Shown here: piece after piece, positions 1 to 8,500 of the stretch | Numbering within the stretch: position 1 is the first letter of the stretch | Layout: each line of letters starts with the position of its first letter | NCBI RefSeq assembly: GCF_003051085.1 | Contig: NZ_QAOM01000002.1 | Coordinates: forward strand, 124,001-188,000 | DNA length: 64,000 nucleotides | Direction: 5' to 3' | Origin: Trichococcus patagoniensis | GTDB lineage: Bacteria; Bacillota; Bacilli; Lactobacillales; Aerococcaceae | Translations under genes and position numbers: made by a program | Notes under the pieces: generated by a model | Database searches by the model: none | The model's input: the letters and a program-made list of their open reading frames with translations, nothing else | What the model was told of the DNA's origin: nothing

Positions 1-1
1 C

Positions 2-778
2 CAAAGCTTATTGGATCAAGTGAAGGTACCTACCGAAACCAATACAGACTTTAAAAAATTGCCGGATAAGACTATACAAAAAGATCAGTGGAATCAGTAC
101 AAAGTTCAAGACAATGGAAATCTTTTCCTGAATAGTTGGATGCTCGATACCTATAATCTTGAAATTCAAGACAATATTTTTTTCAATAAACTAGTCGTTG
201 GGTCTGGAAAAACGCTGACTATTGATCCGATGGGTGGGAATCACACCATTTTAGTAGATGATTTATCGGTCATGTCAGGGACTCTCAATATTGTTGGAGA
301 AGGCACAGTCACAATGGTTGTAACGGGTAAAATGGCATTTAATCATACAACATATATCAATAATCCTGGATCGAGTAATCAGCTCGTGTTTATATACACG
401 GGCCCTACACCTAATTTCAATTACATCACAAAGATGAATGCCCATGTCATAGTCTTAGGAAATAAGGGTCCTGTTAATATATCTGATTCGACTATAAATG
501 GCGTATTCCTGACGGATAACAATAATGTCAATAATACAAGTAATAACTCAGTTGGACCTTCCAACATGATGCTCATTGCCCCAAATGCGGCTGTCTCGTT
601 ATCAGGTTCTTACTCAATAAACGGCACGGTCATCGCAAAAACATTCAAAATGGACGGTGGTGCAAGCCTCAAATATGCAGACGTTGCCACGACAGGCTTT
701 CCGTTCGGATCGACCGAGGTGGTTGCTGATCCGGACCCGGAAGACATCATCAGTTCAGGGACAGTCATAGAAAATTAA
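2..778 (+). CDS. PilX-like pilus-associated protein, 3' part only
   Basis: The reading frame is open to the left window edge, so this is the C-terminal 258 residues of a longer protein; the TTG at 11 need not be a start. The visible part is rich in short beta-strand repeats with Gly, Asn, Thr and Val (for example GKTLTIDPMGGNHTILVDDL), like the DUF7305 domain found at the C-terminus of PilX-type minor pilins and pilus-tip proteins. It ends 17 bases before pilB and is read the same way, which fits a pilus minor component or adhesin exported by the downstream machinery. The family assignment is from pattern memory; the N-terminal prepilin signal that would confirm it lies outside the window. 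Confidence 0.6.
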   Translation, partial: QSLLDQVKVPTETNTDFKKLPDKTIQKDQWNQYKVQDNGNLFLNSWMLDTYNLEIQDNIFFNKLVVGSGKTLTIDPMGGNHTILVDDLSVMSGTLNIVGEGTVTMVVTGKMAFNHTTYINNPGSSNQLVFIYTGPTPNFNYITKMNAHVIVLGNKGPVNISDSTINGVFLTDNNNVNNTSNNSVGPSNMMLIAPNAAVSLSGSYSINGTVIAKTFKMDGGASLKYADVATTGFPFGSTEVVADPDPEDIISSGTVIEN

Positions 779-795
779 CAGAAAGGTGGGAGAAT

Positions 796-2421
796 GTGGC
801 AGATTTTGAGAAGAAAAAATTAGGGGATTTATTGAAGGAAGCGGGTCTCATAACGGAACTGCAGATTGTGGAAGCAATCAGCATGAAAAAGCAGGATCAA
901 AAATTAGGGGATTTGTTGGTTGATCAAGGTTACATCACTGAGAAACAATTACTGGATGCATTAGAGATCCAGTTGAAACTGGAAAGTGTGTCTTTGTATC
1001 AATATCCGATCGATATGTCTGTAGTGGAGCTGATATCAAAAGATTTTGCACGATCAAAATTATTGCTCCCAATCAGAAAAGAGAGTACCCGCTTGATAGT
1101 GGCAATGAATGATCCGTTGGACTTCTATGCCATAGAGGAGTTGGAATTTTCTACTGGCTATGTCGTCCGGCCGGTGATAGCGACACGAGATGACTTACTG
1201 CAGACAATCAACCGCTTATATGACTCAAAAGAGGTAAATATTGAGTACATCGAGGGTGAGGATGCTCCCGCAGTCAGGATCTTCAATCAATTGCTGGAAA
1301 CCGGTGTATCGCTTCGGGCATCCGATATTCATTTGGATCAAACAGAACGCCAAGTATCCGTTCGGTACCGCGTAGATGGCCTGCTCCGGAATGAACGCCC
1401 TTTGCCGAAAACCTTGATGAACGCTTTGGTCGCTCGGATCAAAATCATAGCCGGATTGAACGTTACGGAAACGCGCCTGCCCCAGGACGGTCGTATCAGC
1501 ACAACGATTTTGGGGAAACGGGTGAATTTGCGTGTGTCTACCTTGCCGACTGTTTTTGGTGAAAAAATAGTGCTGCGGATATTGGATATCTCCAACATGT
1601 TCAGAAAAGTGGAGGATATCGGATTAGAAAAGGACATTTTGGATGATTATCGGGAACTGATTGCCCTGCCGTCGGGACTGATCTTGTTGACAGGTCCGAC
1701 AGGTTCAGGGAAAACATCCACGCTGTATGGCTCCATCAATGAACTGAACCATCCAGAAAGTAATATCATCACGATTGAAGACCCGGTTGAATATCAACTC
1801 GAGGGCATCAACCAAGTTCAGGTAAATGCCCAGATTGGGTTGACCTTTGCGACCGGATTGCGCTCCGTCTTGCGTCAGGATCCAAATGTTATCATGGTAG
1901 GGGAAATCCGGGATACAGAAACAGCTGAGAACAGTGTGCGGGCGGCCCTGACTGGTCATTTGGTGTTCAGTACATTGCATACCAACAGCGCCATTGAGGC
2001 CATTCCCCGCTTGCTTGATATGGGGATCGAATCTTACTTGATCGTATCCGCCTTAAGTGGTGTCGTAGCGCAACGACTCGTCAAAACCATCTGTAAAGAT
2101 TGTGCCGACACACGAGAGGCAACGCCGGTTGAGAAGGAACTCTTTGAGCGACGCAACCAGACAATCGACACGATCACGTTCGGCAGGGGCTGTGATGTTT
2201 GCCGTCATACCGGATATCGTGGTCGGATGGCTATCCATGAATTGATTGTGATCACGGACGAAATAAAGCAGCTGATGATGAATCAGGCGTCCATCCAAGA
2301 AATCAAACGCCATATCAAGCAACAAGGTGTCCGCTTTCTGGTCGACGATGGCTTGATAAAAGTGAAGGCAGGCAAGACCACGTTGGAAGAGGTTTTGCGG
2401 GTTGCTTCAATCAATGAATAA
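796..2421 (+). CDS. pilB: Type IV pilus assembly ATPase PilB (GspE/PulE family)
   Basis: This cytoplasmic hexameric ATPase powers pilin extrusion. The 541-residue protein has an N-terminal MshEN/GspE-N region (about 1-150), a Walker A motif GPTGSGKT near residue 300, a Walker B region DPNVIMVGEIRD near 361, the His box TLHTNSA near 394, and a tetracysteine zinc site (CKDC near 433, CDVC near 466) typical of PilB/GspE and absent from PilT. The start is GTG at 796 behind GAAAGGTGGG; an ATG two bases upstream is in another frame. It leads directly into pilT. Length and all motifs are normal, so the gene looks intact. Confidence 0.95.
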   Translation: MADFEKKKLGDLLKEAGLITELQIVEAISMKKQDQKLGDLLVDQGYITEKQLLDALEIQLKLESVSLYQYPIDMSVVELISKDFARSKLLLPIRKESTRLIVAMNDPLDFYAIEELEFSTGYVVRPVIATRDDLLQTINRLYDSKEVNIEYIEGEDAPAVRIFNQLLETGVSLRASDIHLDQTERQVSVRYRVDGLLRNERPLPKTLMNALVARIKIIAGLNVTETRLPQDGRISTTILGKRVNLRVSTLPTVFGEKIVLRILDISNMFRKVEDIGLEKDILDDYRELIALPSGLILLTGPTGSGKTSTLYGSINELNHPESNIITIEDPVEYQLEGINQVQVNAQIGLTFATGLRSVLRQDPNVIMVGEIRDTETAENSVRAALTGHLVFSTLHTNSAIEAIPRLLDMGIESYLIVSALSGVVAQRLVKTICKDCADTREATPVEKELFERRNQTIDTITFGRGCDVCRHTGYRGRMAIHELIVITDEIKQLMMNQASIQEIKRHIKQQGVRFLVDDGLIKVKAGKTTLEEVLRVASINE

Positions 2422-2434
2422 GAGGGCGGAAACA

Positions 2435-3451
2435 ATGGAACAGTTGGATTCGATATTAAGCGCCGCATATGAAAAAAAAGCTTCCGATGTCCATCTTGTG
2501 GTAGGCTCAGCACCGGTTTTCCGGGTGGACGGAAAGCTGATTCCCCAAAAAAAAGCGCCTCTCACGCCTCCAGATACGGAACAGTTTGCGAAAACTATCC
2601 TGAGCGAAAGCTTGTGGGGGGTGCTGGAACGGAAACGGGAAATTGATATTTCTTATGGCATTGACGGCATTGCCCGTTTCCGCGTGAACGTATTTTATCA
2701 GCGCAGCGCGCTTTCGCTTGCTTTTCGTATCATTTCAAAAGAAATTCCCAGCGTGGAAAGTTTAGGTCTTCCCGGCATCACCAAAAAATTGGTCCAAAAG
2801 CCACATGGACTTTTCTTGGTTACCGGTCCGACCGGCAGCGGCAAAAGTACCTCACTGGCGGCGCTGATCGATTATGTGAACGAAACGATGAACCGGCACA
2901 TCATTACTTTGGAAGATCCAATCGAATACCTGCATGTGCATAAGCAATCCATCATTGAACAGCGCGAAGTAGGCTTCGATACCTTATCATTCAAAGAGGG
3001 TCTGCGTGCGAGTTTGCGCCAAGATCCTGATGTCATTCTGGTAGGGGAGTTGCGCGATATGGATACCATTTCCACGGCCATCACGGCATCCGAAACTGGA
3101 CATTTGGTTTTGGGGACATTGCACACTTCGGATGCATCCGGCAGCATTGAACGGATGATTGACGTCTTCCCAGGAGGGCAAAGGGATCAGATCCGTTTGA
3201 TGCTTGCGAATGTCTTGGTAGGTATTTTGTCGCAGCGGCTTTTGCCGACCAAGAAGGCTGATGGTCGTGTGTTAGCGACCGAAATGTTGGTCAACAATGC
3301 AGCGATCAAAAATTTGATCCGAGCTGAAAAAATGCACCAAATCCCGAATGTGCTGCAGACTTCGATGGATCAAGGCATGCACACCATGGAGATGAGCATC
3401 AAGCGGCTCGTGGAAGAAGAAAAGATCAGCCGGTCGCATCTATTGCCGTAG
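2435..3451 (+). CDS. pilT: Pilus retraction ATPase PilT
   Basis: PilT depolymerises pili and drives twitching-type retraction. This 338-residue protein has the PilT N-terminal PAS-like part (ASDVHLVVGSAPVFRVDG), Walker A GPTGSGKST near residue 131, the Asp box with LRQDPDVILVGELRD, and the His box TLHTSDAS; it lacks the tetracysteine of PilB. An upstream in-frame ATG overlaps the end of pilB. I chose ATG 2435 because AGAGGGCGGA (2421-2430) sits at good spacing. A dedicated retraction ATPase separates this system from the ComG competence pilus usual in Lactobacillales, which has only one ATPase. Confidence 0.95.
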   Translation: MEQLDSILSAAYEKKASDVHLVVGSAPVFRVDGKLIPQKKAPLTPPDTEQFAKTILSESLWGVLERKREIDISYGIDGIARFRVNVFYQRSALSLAFRIISKEIPSVESLGLPGITKKLVQKPHGLFLVTGPTGSGKSTSLAALIDYVNETMNRHIITLEDPIEYLHVHKQSIIEQREVGFDTLSFKEGLRASLRQDPDVILVGELRDMDTISTAITASETGHLVLGTLHTSDASGSIERMIDVFPGGQRDQIRLMLANVLVGILSQRLLPTKKADGRVLATEMLVNNAAIKNLIRAEKMHQIPNVLQTSMDQGMHTMEMSIKRLVEEEKISRSHLLP

Positions 3452-3483
3452 ATGGAAAAATCGGTAACTAAGAAAGGAGGGTA

Positions 3484-4689
3484 ATGATGGCCGTTTTTAC
3501 CTATAAAGCCAAAACAACAGACGGAAAACTGATGAAGGGGAAAATAGAGAGCAGCAATAAAAAAGAAGCGCTGAACGAACTCAGGCACATGGACCTGATC
3601 GTCTTTGAAGTGAATGTGTTGAATGCTGTCCTGAATAAGGACATCTCCTTGCGCACTTCTTTGAAATCAAAGGATTTTATTGTGTTTCTCAGACAGTTTT
3701 CCTCTTTGATTAATGCAGGGATCTTGCTTGTGGATGCGTTGGATCTCCTTGCTGCCCAATCCACGAGTTTGTTGCTCAAAGAAGCATTGGAGGAATTGTC
3801 CGAGGAGGTAAGAGAAGGGGTCACTTTGTCTGAAGCGATGGCGAAAAAACCAAAATTGTTTCCTGATTTATTGATACATATGATTCATTCGGCGGAAGTC
3901 AGCGGGCGTTTGGAGGATGTCCTCCAACAGATGGCGGACTATTATGAGAAGCAGCACCGGATCAAGCAAAAAATCTCCACCGCGATGACTTATCCGCTTG
4001 TTGTAGGGGTGCTAGCGTTCTTCATCACCGTCTTTCTGTTGGTGTTCATCGTGCCGATATTCGGGGATATGTTTGCCTCCATGGGAAGCGAGCTGCCTGC
4101 GATTACGCAGTTTGTCCTGACGCTGAGCGGGTTGTTTCAGCATTATTGGTGGCTTGTGATCTTAATAGTCGGAGTCCTGGTTGCAATTATCATTCAGCTC
4201 GGGAAAAAAGATCAGGTCGCGTACGTGTTCGATGTGGTGCAGCTGAAGATTCCTATTCTGGGAACCTTCTTGCAGAAAACGCTGTTGGCGCGGATGACAC
4301 AAACGTTAAGTTCTTTGATCAACAGTTCGGTTCCGATTCTGCAGGCCATCGAAGTGACCAGTCAAGTCGTGGGCAATCGGGTCGTTGAAAAGGTATTGTT
4401 GCAAGCACAAAAAGATGTCGAACAAGGTGAGTCGCTGGCGAAGCCGATGCTGGATCATTGGTTTTTCCCGCCGTTGATCATTCAGATGATCCAAGTCGGG
4501 GAATCGAGTGGCGAGTTGGACGAGATGCTGAAGAAAGTTTCGGAAATCTACGATCAGGAGGTGCAGGAGGCGTCCGACAGGCTGCAAGCGTTGATTGAAC
4601 CGGTGATGATTATTTTCCTTTCCGGCATCGTGGGCTTTATCGTTCTTTCCATCGTTATCCCGATGTTCAGCATGTTTGAAACTTTCTGA
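3484..4689 (+). CDS. pilC: Type IV pilus inner-membrane platform protein PilC (GspF family)
   Basis: PilC is the polytopic platform that couples the ATPases to the growing pilus. The 401-residue protein has two T2SSF domains (about 65-190 and 270-395), three strongly hydrophobic segments (near 170-195, 220-240 and 370-395), and the conserved F-domain phrases ALEELSEEVREGVTLSEAM and GESSGELDEML. The ribosome-binding site AGAAAGGAGG ends at 3480; ATG 3484 and ATG 3487 are both possible. It closes the pilB-pilT-pilC block; the next gene, the pilin, has its own promoter. Confidence 0.95.
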   Translation: MMAVFTYKAKTTDGKLMKGKIESSNKKEALNELRHMDLIVFEVNVLNAVLNKDISLRTSLKSKDFIVFLRQFSSLINAGILLVDALDLLAAQSTSLLLKEALEELSEEVREGVTLSEAMAKKPKLFPDLLIHMIHSAEVSGRLEDVLQQMADYYEKQHRIKQKISTAMTYPLVVGVLAFFITVFLLVFIVPIFGDMFASMGSELPAITQFVLTLSGLFQHYWWLVILIVGVLVAIIIQLGKKDQVAYVFDVVQLKIPILGTFLQKTLLARMTQTLSSLINSSVPILQAIEVTSQVVGNRVVEKVLLQAQKDVEQGESLAKPMLDHWFFPPLIIQMIQVGESSGELDEMLKKVSEIYDQEVQEASDRLQALIEPVMIIFLSGIVGFIVLSIVIPMFSMFETF

Positions 4690-4708
4690 TAATCTAGAGA
4701 CAAATATA

Positions 4709-4737
4709 TTGCATGTGTAAAATAATTGTTGTATGAT
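4709..4737 (+). promoter_or_regulatory. Sigma-A promoter of the pilin gene
   Basis: TTGCAT at 4709-4714 and TATGAT at 4732-4737 are separated by exactly 17 bases, the best -35/-10 pair in the pilus region. It lies between pilC and the prepilin gene, so the major pilin can be made independently of the assembly genes. Confidence 0.65.
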
Positions 4738-4752
4738 TTGGATTGGAAATAA

Positions 4753-4783
4753 ACTTCTGTTGGTATAAGAAGTGAGTTTTTTT
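4753..4783 (+). promoter_or_regulatory. Leader hairpin with T-run before the pilin gene
   Basis: ACTTCT (4753-4758) pairs with AGAAGT (4768-4773) and is followed closely by GAG and a run of seven T. It lies after the pilin promoter and before its ribosome-binding site, so it could be a weak attenuator or a 5' stabilising hairpin. The stem is only 6 bp, so the call is tentative. Confidence 0.35.
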
Positions 4784-4831
4784 ACTAAACAAACATTAAG
4801 AAATGACACAAAGAAAATGGAGGAAAAGAAA

Positions 4832-5164
4832 ATGAGAAATAAAATCAAACAGTTGTTGAAAAAAGAAGGCGGCTTTACATTAGTTGAATTACTAGCGGTT
4901 ATTGTGATTTTGGGGTTCATCGTTGCCATTTCCATTCCGTTGATCGGAAATGTGATTGAAGGCGCTGGCGATGATACGGATGCTGCCCAACAAGAGTTGG
5001 TTATCGATGCGGCTCAAATGTACGAGCTAGAAAACAGCATACCAGCCGAGGGAGTTTCTACTGATGATTTAATAGCAGCAGGGTTCCTTGAGTCTGATTT
5101 TGAAGGTGATTTGACAGTAACGAAAACAACTGCTGATGGAAAGACAACCTACGAAGTAGATTAA
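4832..5164 (+). CDS. pilA: Type IV prepilin (major pilin candidate)
   Basis: The 110-residue protein has a classic class III signal: a basic leader of 14 residues ending in Gly-Gly, then F-T-L-V-E at +1 to +5 with the conserved Glu at +5, then a long hydrophobic helix. Cleavage would give a mature pilin of about 96 residues with a short acidic C-terminal domain, in the size range of ComGC-like pilins. ATG 4832 is preferred over the upstream in-frame ATGs because GGAGG (4819-4823) is spaced correctly. It has its own promoter and a strong terminator, as expected for the most abundant component. It is the only prepilin visible here; minor pilins may lie upstream of the window. Confidence 0.9.
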   Translation: MRNKIKQLLKKEGGFTLVELLAVIVILGFIVAISIPLIGNVIEGAGDDTDAAQQELVIDAAQMYELENSIPAEGVSTDDLIAAGFLESDFEGDLTVTKTTADGKTTYEVD

Positions 5165-5188
5165 TCGTAACACCCATTCAAATACATA

Positions 5189-5213
5189 GAAAGACTCCTT
5201 CGTGGAGTCTTTC
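5189..5213 (+). terminator. Terminator after the pilin gene
   Basis: GAAAGACTCC and GGAGTCTTTC form a perfect 10-bp stem with a TTCGT loop directly after the pilin stop. The T tail is short, so partial read-through into the peptidase gene is likely. Confidence 0.75.
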
Positions 5214-5234
5214 TTGCTTATTAGGAGTTTTTTT

Positions 5235-5990
5235 ATGCATACAATCGTAACCGTTGTTTTTTTTATCTACGGCTTGGTATTTGGGTCTTTCTTTAATGTG
5301 GTGGGGTTGCGGGTGCCGAACGGGACGTTGTTGGCGCAAACGCGTTCCTATTGCGACACGTGCCAGCGGACCTTGACTTGGAGAGAGTTGCTTCCGGTCT
5401 GGTCTTTTTTGCGCCAAAGAGGCCGATGCCGCCAATGTAAGGATAAAATTTCCTTGCTTTATCCGATTATGGAGCTGGCGACCGGGCTCTTGGCGGCCCT
5501 TACTTTCTACCGTTATGGCTGGAATGAACAAACGTTTCTGGGCTTACTGCTGCTTGCGCTCATCATTCCGATCACAGTATCCGATTTGGCCTACAGGAAA
5601 ATTCCAAATAAGTTACTTTTGTTTTTCACGCCATTGTTTGTGGCTTTGCGCATCCTGTATCCGCATCCTTCTTTAGGGGAGTCCGTATTGGGAGCAGGTC
5701 TGGCCTTTGTTTTAGTGTTCGTGATCATCCTTGTATCTAATGGGGGCATGGGCGCAGGTGATCTGAAATACCTCACTTTATTGGGCTTTATTTTCGGACC
5801 TGCTCTCTTTTTATTACTTTTCTTCTTGGCCACCCTTTACGGAGCCATCACGGGAATGATCATCATGAAGCTGAAAAATGGCAATCGGAAAATGACCATT
5901 CCGTTTGGGCCATATATCGGTCTGGCCGCACTGACTGTTTTTTATTTTGGAGAAACGATGATTCAGTGGTACTTGGCACTGCTTAGCTGA
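5235..5990 (+). CDS. pilD: Prepilin peptidase (A24 family, PilD-like)
   Basis: This membrane aspartyl protease cuts the prepilin after Gly and usually methylates the new N-terminal Phe. The 251-residue protein has the N-terminal domain with two CxxC pairs (CDTC and CRQC) seen in bifunctional PilD enzymes, several membrane helices, and the GxGD active-site motif in GAGDLKYLTLLGFIFG. The second catalytic Asp is probably in TVSDLAYRKIPNK. ATG 5235 follows TAGGAG; longer in-frame starts would sit inside the terminator hairpin and are unlikely. It links the pilin to PilMNO. Confidence 0.92.
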   Translation: MHTIVTVVFFIYGLVFGSFFNVVGLRVPNGTLLAQTRSYCDTCQRTLTWRELLPVWSFLRQRGRCRQCKDKISLLYPIMELATGLLAALTFYRYGWNEQTFLGLLLLALIIPITVSDLAYRKIPNKLLLFFTPLFVALRILYPHPSLGESVLGAGLAFVLVFVIILVSNGGMGAGDLKYLTLLGFIFGPALFLLLFFLATLYGAITGMIIMKLKNGNRKMTIPFGPYIGLAALTVFYFGETMIQWYLALLS

Positions 5991-6033
5991 GTGTGCGCAC
6001 TGTATGCGTTTTGGATCTGGAAGGAGGTATATT

Positions 6034-7056
6034 ATGTTATTTCAGAAAAAAACACTGCTTTATTTTGAATTTTTGGAAAGACGGATCCGCTATCTGGTTG
6101 TGGATGCTCAATCCTATGCCATACTGGAAAAAAATGATATTCTGTTTGATACCGAAATCCTTCATGAAGGGAGAATCATCAATCCGTCTCTGCTTGAGAA
6201 TCGCCTGAACGCACTGGTTACGGAAAGAAAGTGGAAAAATGCGCAAGCGTCCATCCTGTTGCCGGACGACTTTGTCATTGTGCGCGAAGAAAAAGTGCCG
6301 ATACAGTTAGCACCCTCAGAAATAAGAGCATATATTGCCTTACATATGGGCCAACTGATCCGTTCTCCGTTTAAGGAGACACGTTTTCACTTTGAGTTGC
6401 TTGAAAGGGATGAGACCGAGCACAATATACTCTTAATGCTTTATCCGCAAGAAGTCATTTTACAGTACGAATCTGTATTGCAGAAGGTATCTTTAGATCC
6501 CGTTGTAGCGGATATCTCTTCGCTATGCCTGTATCGGATTATTCAGCAACAAAATGAACTGCAACAGAATCCGGAAAAGCACGTAATGGTATTGCAATGG
6601 AGTCCTGTGGATCATGCAATCATGGTTTTTCATCGAGATTTGCCTAAATTTTCACGTCAGTCGCGTTTAGCCCGTTTGGTTGATTTATGGGATGTTACCC
6701 CAGAAGGTGAATGGATTTGGAAAGACGATCAAGACTCTTTTGATGAGGCAATCACGGATACGCTCGATGTTTTGGAAAGATTGCTGGAATTTTATCGCTA
6801 TTCTGTGATGAATGGGGAAGGCGGCGTGACGGATATATTTTTGACAGGCGATTTCCCTGATCTGGAAAAGGTAAGAGAACAATTATCCCAACGCTTCTTT
6901 CTGCCGATTCATATGCTGCAGGTTTCTGAAGAAATCAGCTCCAAATTTTTGCCGCTATATGGGCTTGCATTAAAAGAGAAGAATGCAGCCATTCCGAAGA
7001 AAGTTGCCAAGAAAAAAGTGAAGCGCACCGGAAAAAAAGTACAGGAGGGAAAATAA
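6034..7056 (+). CDS. pilM: PilM-like cytoplasmic pilus assembly protein
   Basis: PilM is an actin-fold cytoplasmic protein that binds the PilN tail and couples the alignment complex to the motor. This 340-residue protein matches in position (directly before PilN- and PilO-like genes) and in general features: an N-terminal LxFEFLERRIRYLVVD segment, soluble throughout, with a lysine-rich tail. Sequence conservation is weak, so the call rests largely on gene order. The start ATG 6034 follows a strong AAGGAGGT; an earlier in-frame ATG at 6004 lacks one. Confidence 0.75.
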   Translation: MLFQKKTLLYFEFLERRIRYLVVDAQSYAILEKNDILFDTEILHEGRIINPSLLENRLNALVTERKWKNAQASILLPDDFVIVREEKVPIQLAPSEIRAYIALHMGQLIRSPFKETRFHFELLERDETEHNILLMLYPQEVILQYESVLQKVSLDPVVADISSLCLYRIIQQQNELQQNPEKHVMVLQWSPVDHAIMVFHRDLPKFSRQSRLARLVDLWDVTPEGEWIWKDDQDSFDEAITDTLDVLERLLEFYRYSVMNGEGGVTDIFLTGDFPDLEKVREQLSQRFFLPIHMLQVSEEISSKFLPLYGLALKEKNAAIPKKVAKKKVKRTGKKVQEGK

Positions 7057-7057
7057 G

Positions 7058-7597
7058 ATGTTTGAAGTCAATTTTTTTGAAAAAAAACAGAGAAACTTTC
7101 TTCCTTACTTACTCAGTGCGGTTTTTCTCCTCTTGCTTGTTTTTTTGGGGGTCTACTTCTTCTCAGCGCAAGCATATTATACGAACGCTGAAATACGCGA
7201 TCAAGAATGGCTTCAAGTTGAGGAAGAGCAATTAAAAGTATCACGGCAAATGCAAGAATACGCTAGATTGACGGAGCAAGTTGCAGAAAATAAAGTTGCT
7301 TTTGAAGCGAAGCAATATCCAATGGCCTACGTAACAAAGTCGATCCTGGAACAAGTCCCGAATGGGGAACAGCATGTGACCATTTTTAGCAAAAATGAAA
7401 CAAATCAAATCACCTTTGTATTAGAAGGATTGACGATTACGGAGATTTCTGATGCTTTCGACAAGTTCAAAGCGTTGCCGTTTGTCTCGGATGCCCACTT
7501 CATACGCATGGATAATCAGCCAGATGGAGCGGGTTCGGCGGTCGAAATTTGGCTGGAAATTAATGAAGAAGCTTTACGAGAGGAGGTCCTGTCATGA
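7058..7597 (+). CDS. pilN: PilN-like membrane protein
   Basis: The 179-residue protein has a short cytoplasmic N-terminus (MFEVNFFEKKQRNFLPYL), which in PilN binds PilM, one membrane helix (about 20-42), a coiled-coil stretch (about 50-90) and a small ferredoxin-like outer domain. It starts one base after the pilM stop and overlaps pilO by four bases, so the three are translationally coupled. In monoderms PilN/PilO form the trans-envelope alignment scaffold without the PilQ secretin. Confidence 0.75.
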   Translation: MFEVNFFEKKQRNFLPYLLSAVFLLLLVFLGVYFFSAQAYYTNAEIRDQEWLQVEEEQLKVSRQMQEYARLTEQVAENKVAFEAKQYPMAYVTKSILEQVPNGEQHVTIFSKNETNQITFVLEGLTITEISDAFDKFKALPFVSDAHFIRMDNQPDGAGSAVEIWLEINEEALREEVLS

Positions 7598-8151
7598 AGC
7601 TGAAATGGAATCCTATGTCGGTCCTATTGGCCTTCGTTATGGTGGTGGGACTTCTCGGAATATTTATTTATGGGCAGGTGTATTTTCTTAATCCGATCAA
7701 GGAACGATCTGAGCGTGCGGCGCAGCAGGTAGAGGAACAAAAGAGCTTGAAGGCCGACTATCCACCGGATGAAACATTGCTGGAAGACTCCAGGCAAAAG
7801 TATGAAGAGACTTGGGGATTTTTACCTGAAGGCGAAAAGGTCAATCAAGAGCTGGTCGTTCTGGATAGGATGGCTGCTGAAGAGAATGTCCTAGTGCAAC
7901 AAATAGCACGTGTAGGAGAACCGCAACCGATCGAAGGACTTGATGAAAGTTACCGGAAAACTACCTACGAAGTTGAACTGACAAGCAATGCTGCGGGCAA
8001 TATGCAGAGGCTTGTGGAAAGACTTGAGGGATTGGAACGCATCTGGAATATCTATTCTTTGGGGTTCGAAAAGCTTGATGAGGAGTCTTTCAGCGGTACA
8101 TTGACTTTTGAATTGTTTTATTATGTGCCGGTTTCCGATGATTCGCAGTAA
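7594..8151 (+). CDS. pilO: PilO-like membrane protein
   Basis: The 185-residue protein has the PilO plan: a short N-terminus, one membrane helix (about 8-30), a coiled coil (about 35-75) and a C-terminal alpha/beta domain. Its ATG lies in the last codons of pilN (ATGA overlap). It is the last pilus gene; a strong terminator follows. Sequence identity to known PilO is not obvious by eye, so gene order and topology carry the call. Confidence 0.72.
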   Translation: MKLKWNPMSVLLAFVMVVGLLGIFIYGQVYFLNPIKERSERAAQQVEEQKSLKADYPPDETLLEDSRQKYEETWGFLPEGEKVNQELVVLDRMAAEENVLVQQIARVGEPQPIEGLDESYRKTTYEVELTSNAAGNMQRLVERLEGLERIWNIYSLGFEKLDEESFSGTLTFELFYYVPVSDDSQ

Positions 8152-8154
8152 TAT

Positions 8155-8203
8155 AAAACGATCTGCACCATCACTTACGCATGTGATGGTGCAGATCGTT
8201 TTT
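8155..8203 (+). terminator. Terminator of the pilus operon
   Basis: AACGATCTGCACCATCAC pairs with GTGATGGTGCAGATCGTT around an 8-base loop and runs into a T tract. The long GC-containing stem marks a strong end to the pilus transcript. Confidence 0.9.
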
Positions 8204-8262
8204 GTGTGAGATAGATAGCATGCATGTCTGGCCGGCGCACCCGGCCACTAAGGGCAGCCCTC

Positions 8263-8391
8263 CTCCGGCGAAGCCGTGTGTCCCCGGAGGTAACCCTGGG
8301 AAGTGATGCACCAGCTCCGATGAGGGAAGCTTCCCCGGAGGACAGCCCTATAAGACGGCGCCAGCTACGACGAAGGCGCCGCTCACCGGAG
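8263..8391. repeat. Triple-hairpin intergenic element, copy 1
   Basis: Three CTCCG...CGGAG-type palindromes lie at 8263-8289 (27 nt), 8315-8340 (26 nt) and 8365-8391 (27 nt), with starts 52 and 50 bases apart. The left module is CTCCGG...CCGGAG with a poorly paired interior. The middle has an inner GGGAAGCTTCCC palindrome. The third is the most decayed (CTACGA at its left end). The element fills the gap between the pilus terminator and the VanZ gene and overlaps no credible coding frame. It matches the copies at 25681, 57533 and 58572 in module length and spacing. Confidence 0.7.
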
Positions 8392-8450
8392 GAGCGAGCG
8401 CAAGGGCGCAAAAATGTTCGGCCGACGGACTACACCGAACTGCAGCTTTC

Positions 8451-8459
8451 TGATATACT
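8451..8459 (+). promoter_or_regulatory. Extended -10 promoter for the VanZ-family gene
   Basis: TGATATACT gives an extended -10 (TG, one base, TATACT) about 40 bases before the start codon. No convincing -35 is visible at 17 bases. Confidence 0.45.
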
Positions 8460-8500
8460 GGAAGGAACATTCTAGTCGGAAACGAAAGGAGGCGGTACCC

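Noticed and set aside
8224-8475. Arg-rich open frame of 83 codons over the hairpin element
   Set aside because: It is an artefact of GC-rich palindromes, with no ribosome-binding site and no domain; the other hairpin clusters give similar spurious frames.
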